Below, one piece after another: positions 1-10,207 of a DNA stretch of 64,000 nucleotides. A program made the translations under genes and the position numbers. Origin of the DNA: Medicago truncatula (Eukaryota > Streptophyta > Magnoliopsida > Fabales > Fabaceae); NCBI RefSeq assembly GCF_003473485.1, contig NC_053045.1:58508494-58572493 (forward strand). The letters are read 5' to 3'. The notes under the pieces are model-generated. The model was not told the origin of the DNA, made no database searches, and was given only the letters and a program-made list of their open reading frames with translations. Numbering within the stretch: the stretch's first letter is position 1; each line of letters opens with the position of its first letter.

Positions 1-440
1 AACTCGATAGATTACCATTGGAGGAAATTTATTCCCCATTTTCTCTATCTATCTTCCAATCAATCATCAACCTATCATGTTTATCATTTTATCCTCTTTG
101 ATTCTTTCTTTTTCTAATGATAGAATGATTTTGGATGTTGAAGAATTATTTTCTTATGAAAAAATTGTCCTAATGATAACGATTGTAACAAACATTGTCA
201 GCCTTTTTACTAAGAGAAACTAGTATTGTAATAAACAATTAATTTTCACCATATATAAGGACACCATATGAGTTGATAGGAGTGAGAGCCCCAATATTCA
301 AGAAAGATCCAATCCCAGGAGAATTATTTCTTTTCCAACTTCCCACTTTACCTTATATATCTATTATATTACATAATCACTTGCTAGCTTCTTTTCTTAT
401 CCAAAACAAGTAGCTAGCTAGCTTCTTTTTAGGGAGAAGA
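1..440 (+). promoter_or_regulatory. upstream region of the HLS1-like gene
   Basis: No coding signal is visible. AT-rich DNA leads into the start codon at 441. A TATA-like stretch (TTATATATCT, about 354-363) lies roughly 80-90 bp upstream of the ATG and is a plausible core promoter. A second TATA-like word (ATATATAAGG) lies near 252. The assignment rests on position and composition only. Confidence 0.3.
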
Positions 441-717
441 ATGGCTGACACATACAGTATAGAGAGCAAGGTTGTTATAAGAGAGTTTGATGAAGATAGA
501 GACGTTAAAGTGGTGGGGAAGCTTGAAAGGAACTGTACTGAGATTAATGGGACTACTAAAAAGGGTTTCTCTATTTTCACCAACATGATGAGTAATGGTG
601 ACCCTTTATCTAGGATTAGGTTCTATCCCCTTCATGTTATGTTGGTGTGTAACTACTATAAAATATCTTTCATTTTCCTCTTTTCATCAAATACTCTTTC
701 AAATCTACTTTACTGGT

Positions 718-767
<50 letters not shown>

Positions 768-2080
768 TCTGATTATATATATATGATGATGATGATACAT
801 AATGGCCTGCAGGTAGCTGAGATGGTTGAAAGCAAGGAGCTTGTTGGAGTTGTTAAAGGATGCATTAAAAGTGTGCAAACTCCTTCTGGATCACTCTTCA
901 AGATGGGTTGTATACTAGGCCTTAGAGTCTCTCCTATACACAGGTAATTTATCATGGTTTAAATTGCGGTTACATTGCAGTTAAGGTATGAGAAGTGCAG
1001 TCAATACAATCAAATTTGCAATTGCAATATGCTGTTAGAGACATTAAAGTTATCCGTAACTATTTTGTGGTCGCAGACTGCAATTTAAAACCATACGAAC
1101 TCTTTCTTTGAGCTTATGATTTCATTAGTCGTGTTGAATTGAACTGAATGATATACAAAATACACCACATTACATTAAATTTACTGCGCAGGAGAAAGGG
1201 AGTTGGACTAAAACTTGTGACCTCAATTGAAGAGTGGATGCTAACAAATGGTGCTGATTATGCCTTCCTAGCCACAGAAAAGAATAACAATGCCTCTAAA
1301 AACCTATTCACCAACAAATGCAACTATTTCAATTTCACCTCACTCATCATATTTCTCCATCCACCAACTAGTTTCCCAACAAACCACATTTCTAAGAAGG
1401 ATGTCAAAATTGACAAGATAAGTATAGACCAAGCAATTTCCTTCTACACAAGAATCTTGAAAACCAAAGAGTTGTATCCATTAGATATGGACATTATTCT
1501 CAAAGAAAAACTCAGCCTAGGAACTTGGGTTAGTTATTACAAAGATGAAGGCTTCAAACTCAACATTGAAGACATTATTACCCATAAAAGTACAACAAGC
1601 TCATCATGGATCATTTTCAGTTTATGGAATACTTGTGAAGCTTGTGACAATAACCTTCAAGTTAAAACAAAATTATTTCAACCACTTAGGTTTCTTCATG
1701 CGACATTAAATCATGCAAAGGACAAAATATGTCCTTGTTTGAGAATGTTTGACTCAATGTGTAACAACAGTACATTTGGGTTTCTTTTTCTTTATGGACT
1801 TCATGGAGAGGGAGAGAATCTTGGTGGGCTAATGGAATCAATATGGAGGTTTACATCAAGATTAGGAGAAAAATTAAAGGAGTGTAGGGTTGTTATAACT
1901 GAGTTAGGGTTTGGTGATCCACTTGTAAACCATGTTCCTAAAATTGATTCTATGTCGTGTATTGATGATATGTGGTACACAAAAAGACTTGGAAATCACA
2001 GTGATGATGAAAATGATGAATTGGTGGAGGTGATGAAGAGACAACTCGGGAATGTGTTTGTTGATCCTAGGGATTTTTAG
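441..2080 (+). CDS. HOOKLESS1-like GNAT N-acetyltransferase
   Basis: Three exons: 441-644, 813-943 and 1192-2080, with introns 645-812 and 944-1191 (GT-AG). Joined, they encode 407 aa, close to the roughly 400 aa of Arabidopsis HLS1. The N-terminal GNAT fold includes the acetyl-CoA-binding motif A, LRVSPIHRRKGVG, created across the second junction (about residues 107-119). It is followed by TEKNNNASKNLFTNKC, a pattern typical of the HLS1 family. The C-terminal half carries family blocks such as KLSLGTWV and LYGLHGEGENLG and ends in VFVDPRDF, matching HLS1. HLS1 proteins are nuclear regulators of apical-hook formation and of ethylene, auxin and light responses, proposed to act on histones. Substrate and role here are inferred from the family. 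Intron 1 holds an (AT)n microsatellite. The first exon starts MADTYSIESKVVIREFDEDRD, with VVIREFDEDRD aligning to the HLS1 N-terminus, which supports this ATG. Confidence 0.9.
720..763. repeat. (AT)n microsatellite in intron 1 of the HLS1-like gene
   Basis: About 22 uninterrupted AT units lie in the first intron. Apparent reading frames across it (YIYIYI) are artefacts of the repeat. Confidence 0.95.
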
Positions 2081-2940
2081 CTAGGTTTTAATAATAAAGT
2101 GATGAAAATTATCGTTGTGGTTGACATGATTGATCATTCTTGTATTTTTTTTTTCTTTTTCTTGAAGAAATCATTGTATCTTTTTTCCTTTATCTGAAAT
2201 GAAAGCATATTTATGATGGTTGATAATTGAGTCGTAGTACTTCATTCATGTCTTTTCAAATTTTCGAATCTATATTGATGACAAATCATCATCATCAAAA
2301 TAATTTTCAAGATTTTTCATCCATTCTATATTTTTTTATAATATCTGGACAAACTTAATTAAATGATCGACAATGTGAAGTCATATACATCAAGACAACA
2401 CAAAGATAATGTATTAGAAAGGAAAAGAAAATATATCAGTTGGATTTGCTGAGATTCACCTATTGTGTATACCTATAAAGATAAAGCTGGTGATTCGGCT
2501 CAGGTATCTCTAAAATGCAGGGACGGCAATAATTCCACAATGGTATCGTACACATTGTGGCATACTGGCATCATGCATGCCAGGAGAAATTTATAACCTA
2601 CTTCCGTATACAATTAACTTTTTCTAAACTAAACATTTAGGTTTAATACAGTAACGTTATATACATATATTATAAGTCTCTTTAAAAAAAAAACATATAT
2701 TATAAGTCGACAAAAAGCACTCGCTAGCTAGTATACTTCGAGCTATATATGCTAAATTATACGAATCTTAATGAGATGATGCATATGCTCATTCCCCTTT
2801 TTGTTATCCCATAAGATGCATGGTGGTTAATTGGTATGTGTCACTTGATTAAACAAATAAGTGCGTTGAAAAATAAAAAGAATCTTATTTAAACATTTTT
2901 TTTGAACAAGAATCTTATTTAAACATATTTAACAAAAAAA
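2081..2940. other. intergenic, 3' flank of the HLS1-like gene
   Basis: A candidate polyadenylation signal (AATAAAG, about 2091-2097) follows the stop codon. The remainder is AT-rich with no coding signal, apart from short direct repeats around 2650-2710 (ATATATTATAAGTC twice) and 2880-2930. Confidence 0.4.
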
Positions 2941-3840
2941 TAATGCTTGATCCGATTTGGCGGACAGCTGGTCGTGGATCCTTGATCCAGGTGCCAAGTT
3001 TTCGGTTAAGTCGGCCTATGCAGCCCCCCGATGAGGGTTGTGGAGGTGCGCGGTGGTTTCAACCTTAGCCAATGTGTTGAGGTCGTTGGCGCCTTCAAAG
3101 GTGACTGGTTTTTCTTGACAACTCCTTCACGATTGTGTGTCGTCGTAGAAGAACCTCCTTAGACACGGGCGGTGTTGGCTCTAGGGACTGCAGGGTGTGT
3201 GTTTTGTGGGAGTTACAGTGGAGTCGGTACGATGGAGCACTTTTTGTCTCTTGTAATCTCAATCTCCTTTTGCATTATATGATAATGGGGTGAGAGTTGG
3301 TGTCTCCTCGTGGTCTGGTTGGGCATTTTGAGTATTTTTTGGGTTTGGGGGCCGAAAAGAGAGTGAGGTTAAGACTTGCAAGTCTCTATATGACATATGG
3401 TACATCTAGATCTCACGTAATGATCATATCTTTGTTGTGGGCTCGATTTCGGCTGAGCGCTTGGTAGACATGGTGAATTTATCAGCCTGAAAGTGATTCT
3501 TTGCAAAGTATCATGCTAGCTTTTGCTCCTTCTATGAGTGAGAGGTGTAATCTGTCATGCGATGGACCCAATAAGGTCTTGTGGTGGTGTTGGTTTTGGT
3601 GCTGTTGTTTGGTGGTGGGTGCGAGGTTGTTGTCTTGTTTGAACTATCCCATCTTGTGGGTATTTCTTGTCTCTCTTTCTTGGAGGGTGGAGTTCCAACT
3701 TTTCTTAGGAGTTTCTCTTCCCTCGGGTGGTTTTGTTGTTTTTGTTTCAATCGTTGATGTGTTTTTTCTTTTTCTTTTGTGCCGTGTATTCAGATACTGA
3801 GTGTTGATGTATTTGGTTTGAGATTTTACCTTTATATATA
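2941..3840 (+). mobile_element. degenerate 3' end of an L1-type LINE
   Basis: The region reads as a decayed LINE ORF2 C-terminus broken over several frames. WSWILDPGAKFSVKSAYA (from about 2965) is the lead-in to the zf-RVT domain. LVSPRGLVGHFEYFLGLGAEKRVR (quoted only as a position, about 3300-3375) and later words (SAERLVDM, about 3455) match the tail of plant LINE ORF2. The GT-rich stretch 3580-3790 resembles a LINE 3' UTR. Stop codons and frame changes are frequent, so nothing here is functional. The open frame at 3501-3800 is an accidental frame within this UTR. Confidence 0.65.
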
Positions 3841-4998
3841 TAAAGGGATACAAAATTTAGGTATAGTTTTTCCTTATAATTCTATCTTTTATTTAAACTA
3901 TTATATTTACAATTTAATTTTTTTTTCATCCAATCAACTAACTTATTTATTAAAAAAATATCCCCACACAAACATATAATGTTGATACCAAGTTTTAGTG
4001 TAACGTCACTTAAACTATTTTATATGCAATTATATTTCTTTACACAATTAAATAATTGATATTTTAAAATAATCACACCATAATCATTTTTAATCATATA
4101 AGAATAGTTCTCACTAAGGTCTTAGTTTACATAAAGAAAAAAATAATGGATTGAATAGACAATTTTAGAAGAAAAATAAATAGTTTCACAATAAACTCAA
4201 AATTAAAAGCATGATACTATATTTTATAAGGATGTGTATTTAATTTTATTGGATTTTATTCAAAAGAAATATATATTGGATTATCAAGTATGAGGAAAAA
4301 AAATCTTATATTGGACGAAAACGAAGAGGATATCGAGCAAGTGCAAATTTATTTATAGTCAATATCTTAAGTTTTTGAGACAAGATATACATAGTATTTC
4401 AATCATTTGTAAATGTACTTTGCTCTTAACTCAATATGAATATGAAGATATTATTATTTCTTGTGTTTTAGACTTTTCTCATACCCGAACAGATTCATGA
4501 ACATCTCATACACATAACTCAAATTTACAATACACACACATGCATATGTTTCATTCTTTCAAAAAATCTTTTAAAAAAAATGCACATGTATAATACGAAC
4601 TTCTAACAAAAGTTATATCATCCTTAAAAATAAAAAAATAAAAAAGTTATATCATATTTTCTGTCAGGAAATTAGTGTATAAATGTTATTATACATTTTT
4701 AAAGATGAAATGCTCAAGTTTACCAGGATAATAAATGAAAACGCTTTCCTTTTCTTTTTCTAATAAAAAACTACTCTTATTACATTTTAAATGATCAAAT
4801 TGTTCTTTTATTACTTATGCAAATATTTGTTATCGATCACTTCAGACTTGAGATCTTTGAGTTGATGACATTGAATGACTTTTGGATAGGACACTTATGT
4901 CCGTCATTGTCTTCTTTTCTGTCGCATGCGACCTTCTTCTCTGAACGAATGAGAGTGGTGTACTTGCACGTGCTCCGACACTTAAGTTAGTGAGCGAT
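3841..4998. other. AT-rich intergenic DNA
   Basis: No gene, RNA or recognisable element was seen. The stretch is very AT-rich with scattered poly-A and poly-T runs. Confidence 0.4.
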
Positions 4999-5075
4999 CA
5001 GGGGCGGACCCACCGTATGGCTGAGTGTGGCTATAGCCGCACCTGATTATTACTCATTTTTTTTATATACTAGAC
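4999..5075 (+). repeat. possible hAT-type terminal sequence
   Basis: The sequence beginning CAGGGGCGGACCCACCG resembles the termini (CAGGGGCGGA...) of plant hAT elements. No matching opposite terminus or 8-bp duplication was found nearby, so this may be a solo or eroded end. Confidence 0.35.
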
Positions 5076-5385
5076 TGAAATAATTCACTATATACAATAT
5101 ATGTTGTATGATTTGCATGTTCTAACTTGGCCTAGCGGTAGATAATGCTTTAAAAATCAGCGTGTCATGCCTAAGCCATTTTTGCTGATGTACTTAATGT
5201 GGCATAAGTACGATTGATTAATATTTATATTTTCTTTGATATTTTAGCCATATCAATATCGAAAGTCTAGGTCTACCCTATGAACGACGTGGGGCGGTAG
5301 ACATATATGTGTAAAGTGAACTTACTTGATTCTAGGCGGCGTATCAGCCAATATATATAGTGAAGGTTTAGGGTGCCATATACCG

Positions 5386-5567
5386 TGCTGGTTGTTCACC
5401 TTTGGTTTGTGTGCTTATGTGCCACAAACCTTACTGGTGCTTCACCTTTGATACTGTGTACTTCTGTGCCACAAACCTTGTTGATTATTCATCTTTGGTA
5501 TGCGTGCTCATGCGCCACAAGCCTGTTGGTTGTTCTCCTTTGGATTTGTTCGCTCCTAAGCCACGGT
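5386..5567 (+). repeat. tandem minisatellite, about four 46-bp units
   Basis: Four diverged copies of a unit built on TTCACCTTTGG...GTGCTTATGTGCCACAAACCT follow one another. CCTTTGG-like words and the GCCACAA word recur at about 46-bp spacing. The short open frames across it simply translate the repeat (LVVHLW..LCATNL). Confidence 0.7.
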
Positions 5568-5822
5568 CCCGTGGACTCCTTTAGCAAGGAGACTTTTAGA
5601 ACAGAGTGGTTGGATGTCAACCCATACCAAAACAATTATTATTGTAAAATCTAAAGACGAAACAGCCCATTATACAAAACTTTTGAAGAATTTGTCTAAC
5701 AAGAATGTCTAAACCTGGACCATGATCTTTTTTAGTAAAAAAAAGAAATAATTATATTATTTAAATTTACTAAAAAGAGCAAGAGTTTACTCTTGAATTC
5801 TTTTCACGAGGTCTATATTATA

Positions 5823-6090
5823 CTCCCTCCGATCTCAAATGTAGGGAAAAAAACAAAAAAAATTTTGGTCTCAAATGTAAGAAAAAGTATAGTAAAAGCA
5901 ACCTAATAAATGCTACTATTCCAATTTTACCCTATCTCCATGAGTTCAAAAGTCACTTTTATTAATTATTACTAAAACATAACAAGGGCAAAATTGGAAA
6001 GTTATACATTTTTTAACATGATTTCAATGTAATCAATTCATTTTCTTAATTGATGTGTTTTTTTTTTCCCACATTTAAGACCGGAGGAAG
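5823..6090. mobile_element. Stowaway (mariner-type) MITE
   Basis: The element begins CTCCCTCCGATCTCAAATGT and ends with the inverse (ACATTTAAGACCGGAGGAAG). It is flanked by TA on both sides, the Stowaway target duplication. It is about 268 bp long, AT-rich and non-coding. Confidence 0.8.
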
Positions 6091-6092
6091 TA

Positions 6093-6642
6093 CACACTTA
6101 TTTTTAAAATTAAAACTTATATTTTATGCAAGAGCAAATAAACTTTAATTTTTCTTGTGATTCATATTTGATGTATTTGAAAATAACTTAATAACAATAG
6201 TAATAATAATTTGTTCACCTTTTAAGTAAGCTTATTTCAGAAATTATATATAATCTCATTCATTTTAACATATTCTTTTGGTAAGTAAACAAAGTCAACC
6301 ACAAAAATGAAATAAGGTGAAAATCACTCTTGTTCAGAAAAAAATAAAAAGGTGAAGATCACTCATCACTTATAAACACATGCTATTGCTTCTCTCGACT
6401 TTTAACACCCTCTCCTCAGGATTAGAAACTGAGATATGGATTGTGATCTGATTGATTTGATAGCGATTGACTCAATAGTTTTTTAGATTATAATATAATC
6501 TTAAAATTGAAGTTGAATCTAACTCATTGATTACAAAACTGACTTATAAGATGAAAGTTGCGACTCACTTGTTACAAACCATCATTTCCTTCAATGTCTG
6601 TTTTCCTACTTGTAGATGGATTAAAAGCCAAAAAAAAAATAT
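6093..6642. other. AT-rich intergenic DNA
   Basis: No gene or element was recognised. The DNA ends in a poly-A run that abuts the TIR element starting at 6643. Confidence 0.35.
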
Positions 6643-7013
6643 GAGTATTACTTTTCCCACCGTATTTCTCGCGCGTCTTGTAAAATTTCCAAAAATGCCC
6701 ATTTGCAGTCCGGATTACGTATTCCGGATTGCATCAGCACCATGAAAAAATTGCAAGAGATAGAAACCATTTTCACCATTTTAAAGATGGGTTTTGCTCA
6801 TGTAATGATGCTTTGTCTTTTGTTTATCAATAAACTCCCGAAAACCCCTCAATCTATTATTACTGAGATCGGGTAAACTCAAATTGGGAGAACCAAAATG
6901 GTAAATAAAACAGATTGCTTTACTGAGAATCTAAACTTTAGTACAGAACAGAACATCATTAAAGAGGGATTGGAAGAAAGATTTAGGAAGCAACAAAGAG
7001 AAAGAAAGATTAG

Positions 7014-7209
7014 GAGAAAGTCTTGGTTGGGCACAAACCTAACACCTCAATTTTGGGCACACACACAAAAGCAATAAAAAGTTAATAAAAAATAAAATTA
7101 TAATATATCAATTGATATGACTAAATACTTTTTATTTAATTTTGTTAGTTTTATGTGAGTATGTGCCCAAAATTGAGGTGTTGGGTATGTGCCCAAGCAA
7201 GACTTTCAC
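7014..7209. mobile_element. Mutator-like MITE, 196 bp, nested
   Basis: The element has long inverted arms (GAGAAAGTCTTGGTTGGGCA at the left; the right end is its imperfect complement), so it can fold into a hairpin. It is flanked by a perfect 10-bp direct repeat, GAAAGATTAG, at 7004-7013 and 7210-7219. That length fits the 9-10 bp duplication of Mutator-like elements. It has inserted within the larger TIR element. Confidence 0.8.
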
Positions 7210-7393
7210 GAAAGATTAGAGCAAAATATATACAACAGTAAAAAAGGAAAAAAAAACAGAATAATGTGCTACAAAGTGGTAAAGGGGACAATACAAGTTT
7301 AAATCCAACACTTCTTTACGTATAATTTTAATGGCTTCTAGATGCATTTGAATTTTTGAAGAACTTTTAAGGACTCAATACTTCTAGAAAGAA

Positions 7394-7519
7394 ATGCAAC
7401 TGGAAGGAGTGGTTAAAGCTGGAATGGCAGTGGCAATAGTAGCAACAACTACCTTAGCTCCAGCAATCACACCCTCTGTTTACACAAGAATTGGTGATGG
7501 TGCTGTCTGGATTACGTAA
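7394..7519 (+). CDS. short open frame inside the TIR element, unrecognised
   Basis: An ATG at 7394 opens a 41-codon frame beginning MQLEGVVKAGMAVAIVATTT and ending GDGAVWIT before a stop. Its last codons run into a TCCGGATTA palindrome. The alanine- and valine-rich composition differs from the surrounding AT-rich noise and might reflect a captured piece of a host gene. I do not recognise a family, and it may not be expressed. Confidence 0.25.
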   Translation: MQLEGVVKAGMAVAIVATTTLAPAITPSVYTRIGDGAVWIT

Positions 7520-7757
7520 TCCGGATTGCATCAGCACCATGAAAAAAAGGGTGTTTAGGAAAATCATGTAACGCGCCCCATTTTTTGAGATTTCCGGATT
7601 ACAAAATCCGGAAAAATCCGTAACTCATTTTTTTCACTCTTTAACAAAGGAAAACACCGTTCCGGATTACTAAATCCGGAAACCTCAAAGGCATTTTTCG
7701 AAAAAACGCAGGGCGCGCGAGAATCCTATAGGGTGGGAAAAGTAATACTCAAAATAT

Positions 7758-8340
7758 ACGCCGCTGCAGGTGAGAAACCAAGGCTAACAAACCCACATCT
7801 ATAAAACAAAAGCACACTGGCAACAGAGCCCTGTGCATAAAACCAAACTGATATAACTCACACCACCCAAGATAACTAGGCACCATGCATCTACTACAAA
7901 AGAAACAGCCACCATATCCCCTTAAATTAAGAGTAGTAGCAGACTTAAACATAACAAAAAGTCATTCACTTGCAAAATCAAAAACCTGCAGCTGACTAGA
8001 AAAACCAATTCCACACATCCAAACAAAACCTGCAATGAGCAAGGTACAGCAGCCGAAAACAACTGTCCAAGATGCAGCAGAAAGAAAAACTTATGCAGAC
8101 AATACAACCAAAACCACAGCCTCCTGTCTCAAGAACTAGCTAAACTCCACCTGCTATCCTGCCAAGCAACTAATAGGGTCCCATAACCATTCATAATAGA
8201 GGCACTGGTTCTTCGCCAAACGTACTAAAAACCAACGCCATGCCAACACCTTTGTTTTATCCATGACTTTTGTCGCTGACACCACACTATTATTGAAAAT
8301 GTGATTGTTCCTAGCCTTCCATAATGATCGTAACATAGCG
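7758..8340 (-). mobile_element. LINE 3' fragment (ORF2 tail and 3' UTR)
   Basis: On the minus strand, 8336 down to 8154 encodes the typical last segment of plant L1 ORF2: LRSLWKARNNHIFNN, then KVLAWRWFLVRLAKNQC, then YYEWLWDPISCLAG and a stop. The DNA from 8153 down to about 7758 has the GT-rich character of LINE 3' UTRs. The fragment is 5'-truncated and has no reverse transcriptase. The low-coordinate end abuts the TIR element. Confidence 0.75.
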
Positions 8341-10207
8341 TGCCATGAGTTTCTTCAACTATGGTGTAAATCACTTTGCACAATTCTGTTCTCTATTTAG
8401 GGGCAAAAAGAAGAGGAAAATTCGTCTTTGATTTGTTTGTTTACCGTGAGGTCAATTTGTCTCCATCGAAATGGGATCATTTTTCTTAAGGAAAGGAGTG
8501 GTTAGCAAAAATTAATTTGGATACATATTAGACCTTATCTCACCTATGAGACTTTAAATTTAAATATTTTGTGCAAAATTAATATCATTGTATAAAATGC
8601 TTTTTAGAAAATATTTGTGGTACATATTACACTTCAACTATTTCAATTGGTTGGTTCGGTTAGTTTGTTTAGAACATATAAGTATCAGTTTCAACTCATC
8701 GTATTTTGATTTCTCTTTACTAGCTAGTTAACTGATATCATTTCTATATTTAGTTTAAATATGTTATGGGATGATGTTTGCTGCTGCTAGTGGCCTGCTA
8801 CACCCCGTATCAAGCCGTACAGTTATCATGCATGGAATCATTCACCGGAGATAATTATAATACAAATGGCACATAGACAAGACCAAAATCAATGGCAAGT
8901 ACAGCAAATATTTATCACTTTTAACGAAAATGATTTTCTTTGGGATTTGGGAGTGCATAAATTTATTATATTGATGTTTGAATGGAGAACAAGGGTTGTG
9001 ATATTTCCATCTTATTTACACTTTGGGTGGGTCCCACACTCTCCCTCTCCAAGGCATAAAACAAGGAGAGGGAAAGAGGAAAAATCAAGCAACAATGATA
9101 TTTGAACACCACAACTTTTTAAATTTCCCTAATCAACTCAAATGTTTTGCGTAATTAAATCAAACTTGCAAACTCCTACCATTTATTTGCTTTTATTTAT
9201 TGTATTAATAAGTTTAGCTAGTTGTCTAGTTGAAACGACAATGCATGTGGAGACAATTTTACTTACTAATTTATTACTTGAAAACGGTTTGGTGCACCTG
9301 CCAAATTTAGCCATCAAGTTCACTTACTATCTTATGGGGTGTACAGTACACACAACATATTCCAAAATCAAGAGAGAGAAGGGGTGCAGATTGGGCGGAA
9401 GGGGTGTCCATCAATATTTTCCTTAATAATATTGTATAATTTTCAAGCTAAGATGCAAATTTTATGAGACTAACTAGCAATTGGGTTCAAATGGCTAATG
9501 AGCTTCACCAAATGAAGAATTGTCTAGGAGAACTTGAGTTTGATTGACAAGTTTTTTTACTTACCCCCAACCGAACTCGATTACTAGTGTCCTCTTCCCC
9601 TGGAAACTAAAGGTTAACACCAAAGCTTGAAATTCTATTACATTAGGCTATCTCCTCTGGTTGTAAAGAGTTGTTGAACCTTCCAATTCAACACAAGTTA
9701 CCCATTTCACTTTGGATCCTACTGCTACTTGTTTTTTGGCTATTAATATTGCTTTTCTCTCACCATTACATGTAATCGCTAATCAGATATGCACCGCTTT
9801 CAAAGTAGATATATCTTGAAGACAAAAATATTCTAAAGTGAACTTGTTGCAGTATATTTTATCAACAGTTTAACCTTCATCATAATCTTAACTTACAAAA
9901 ATCTATAAGGTGAATACATTTACCTTGTTTATTTTGAAGACAGCCTTGCCCAGAACAAGTTTTTTCCCTTGAATACAATGCAATACTATCTCTCATTAGT
10001 ATACTGTGTTTACATTAAATTATTTCTTGTCCTTGTTCAGCATAGGGCAAGATATCTCATGTGTTCTATGTGATATGACTATTTTTTGGGTCCAAGGCTG
10101 CAAAACAGCCTCAACAAACAGAACAAGTCCCAATAGCCCAACTGAACTATTCAAAGTTAATTTGACAAGAAACCGATATGTACTATGCAAGGCTCAACCC
10201 TGAACTA
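8341..10207. other. intergenic DNA, 3' flank of HCF107-like gene
   Basis: No supported gene. Two modest open frames (8866-9105 and 9142-9426) lack domain-like composition and look accidental. The last few hundred bases probably contain the 3' UTR of the minus-strand HCF107-like gene. Confidence 0.35.

Larger units (their letters stand above)
6643..7750. mobile_element. unclassified TIR element with palindromic repeats
   Basis: Terminal inverted repeats of roughly 33-38 bp start GAGTATTACTTTTCCCACC at both ends and contain CTCGCGCG further in. Both ends are flanked by AAAATAT (6636-6642 and 7751-7757), a candidate short target duplication. Inside are four 20-bp near-palindromes of the form TCCGGATTA...ATCCGGA (6709-6728, 7506-7525, 7593-7612, 7661-7680). 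A direct repeat of about 27 bp (6722-6748 and 7521-7547) brackets a 0.8-kb interior. The interior holds a small open frame (7394-7519) and a nested MITE (7014-7209). No transposase is present. Confidence 0.6.

Noticed and set aside
441..947. Single 168-aa frame through the first part of the HLS1-like gene
   Set aside because: It reads through intron 1 with its AT repeat; splicing at 644/813 restores the family sequence MLVAEM.
3501..3800. 99-aa Trp/Cys/Phe-rich frame
   Set aside because: It lies in GT-rich LINE 3' sequence, has no domain and overlaps an equally open minus-strand frame.
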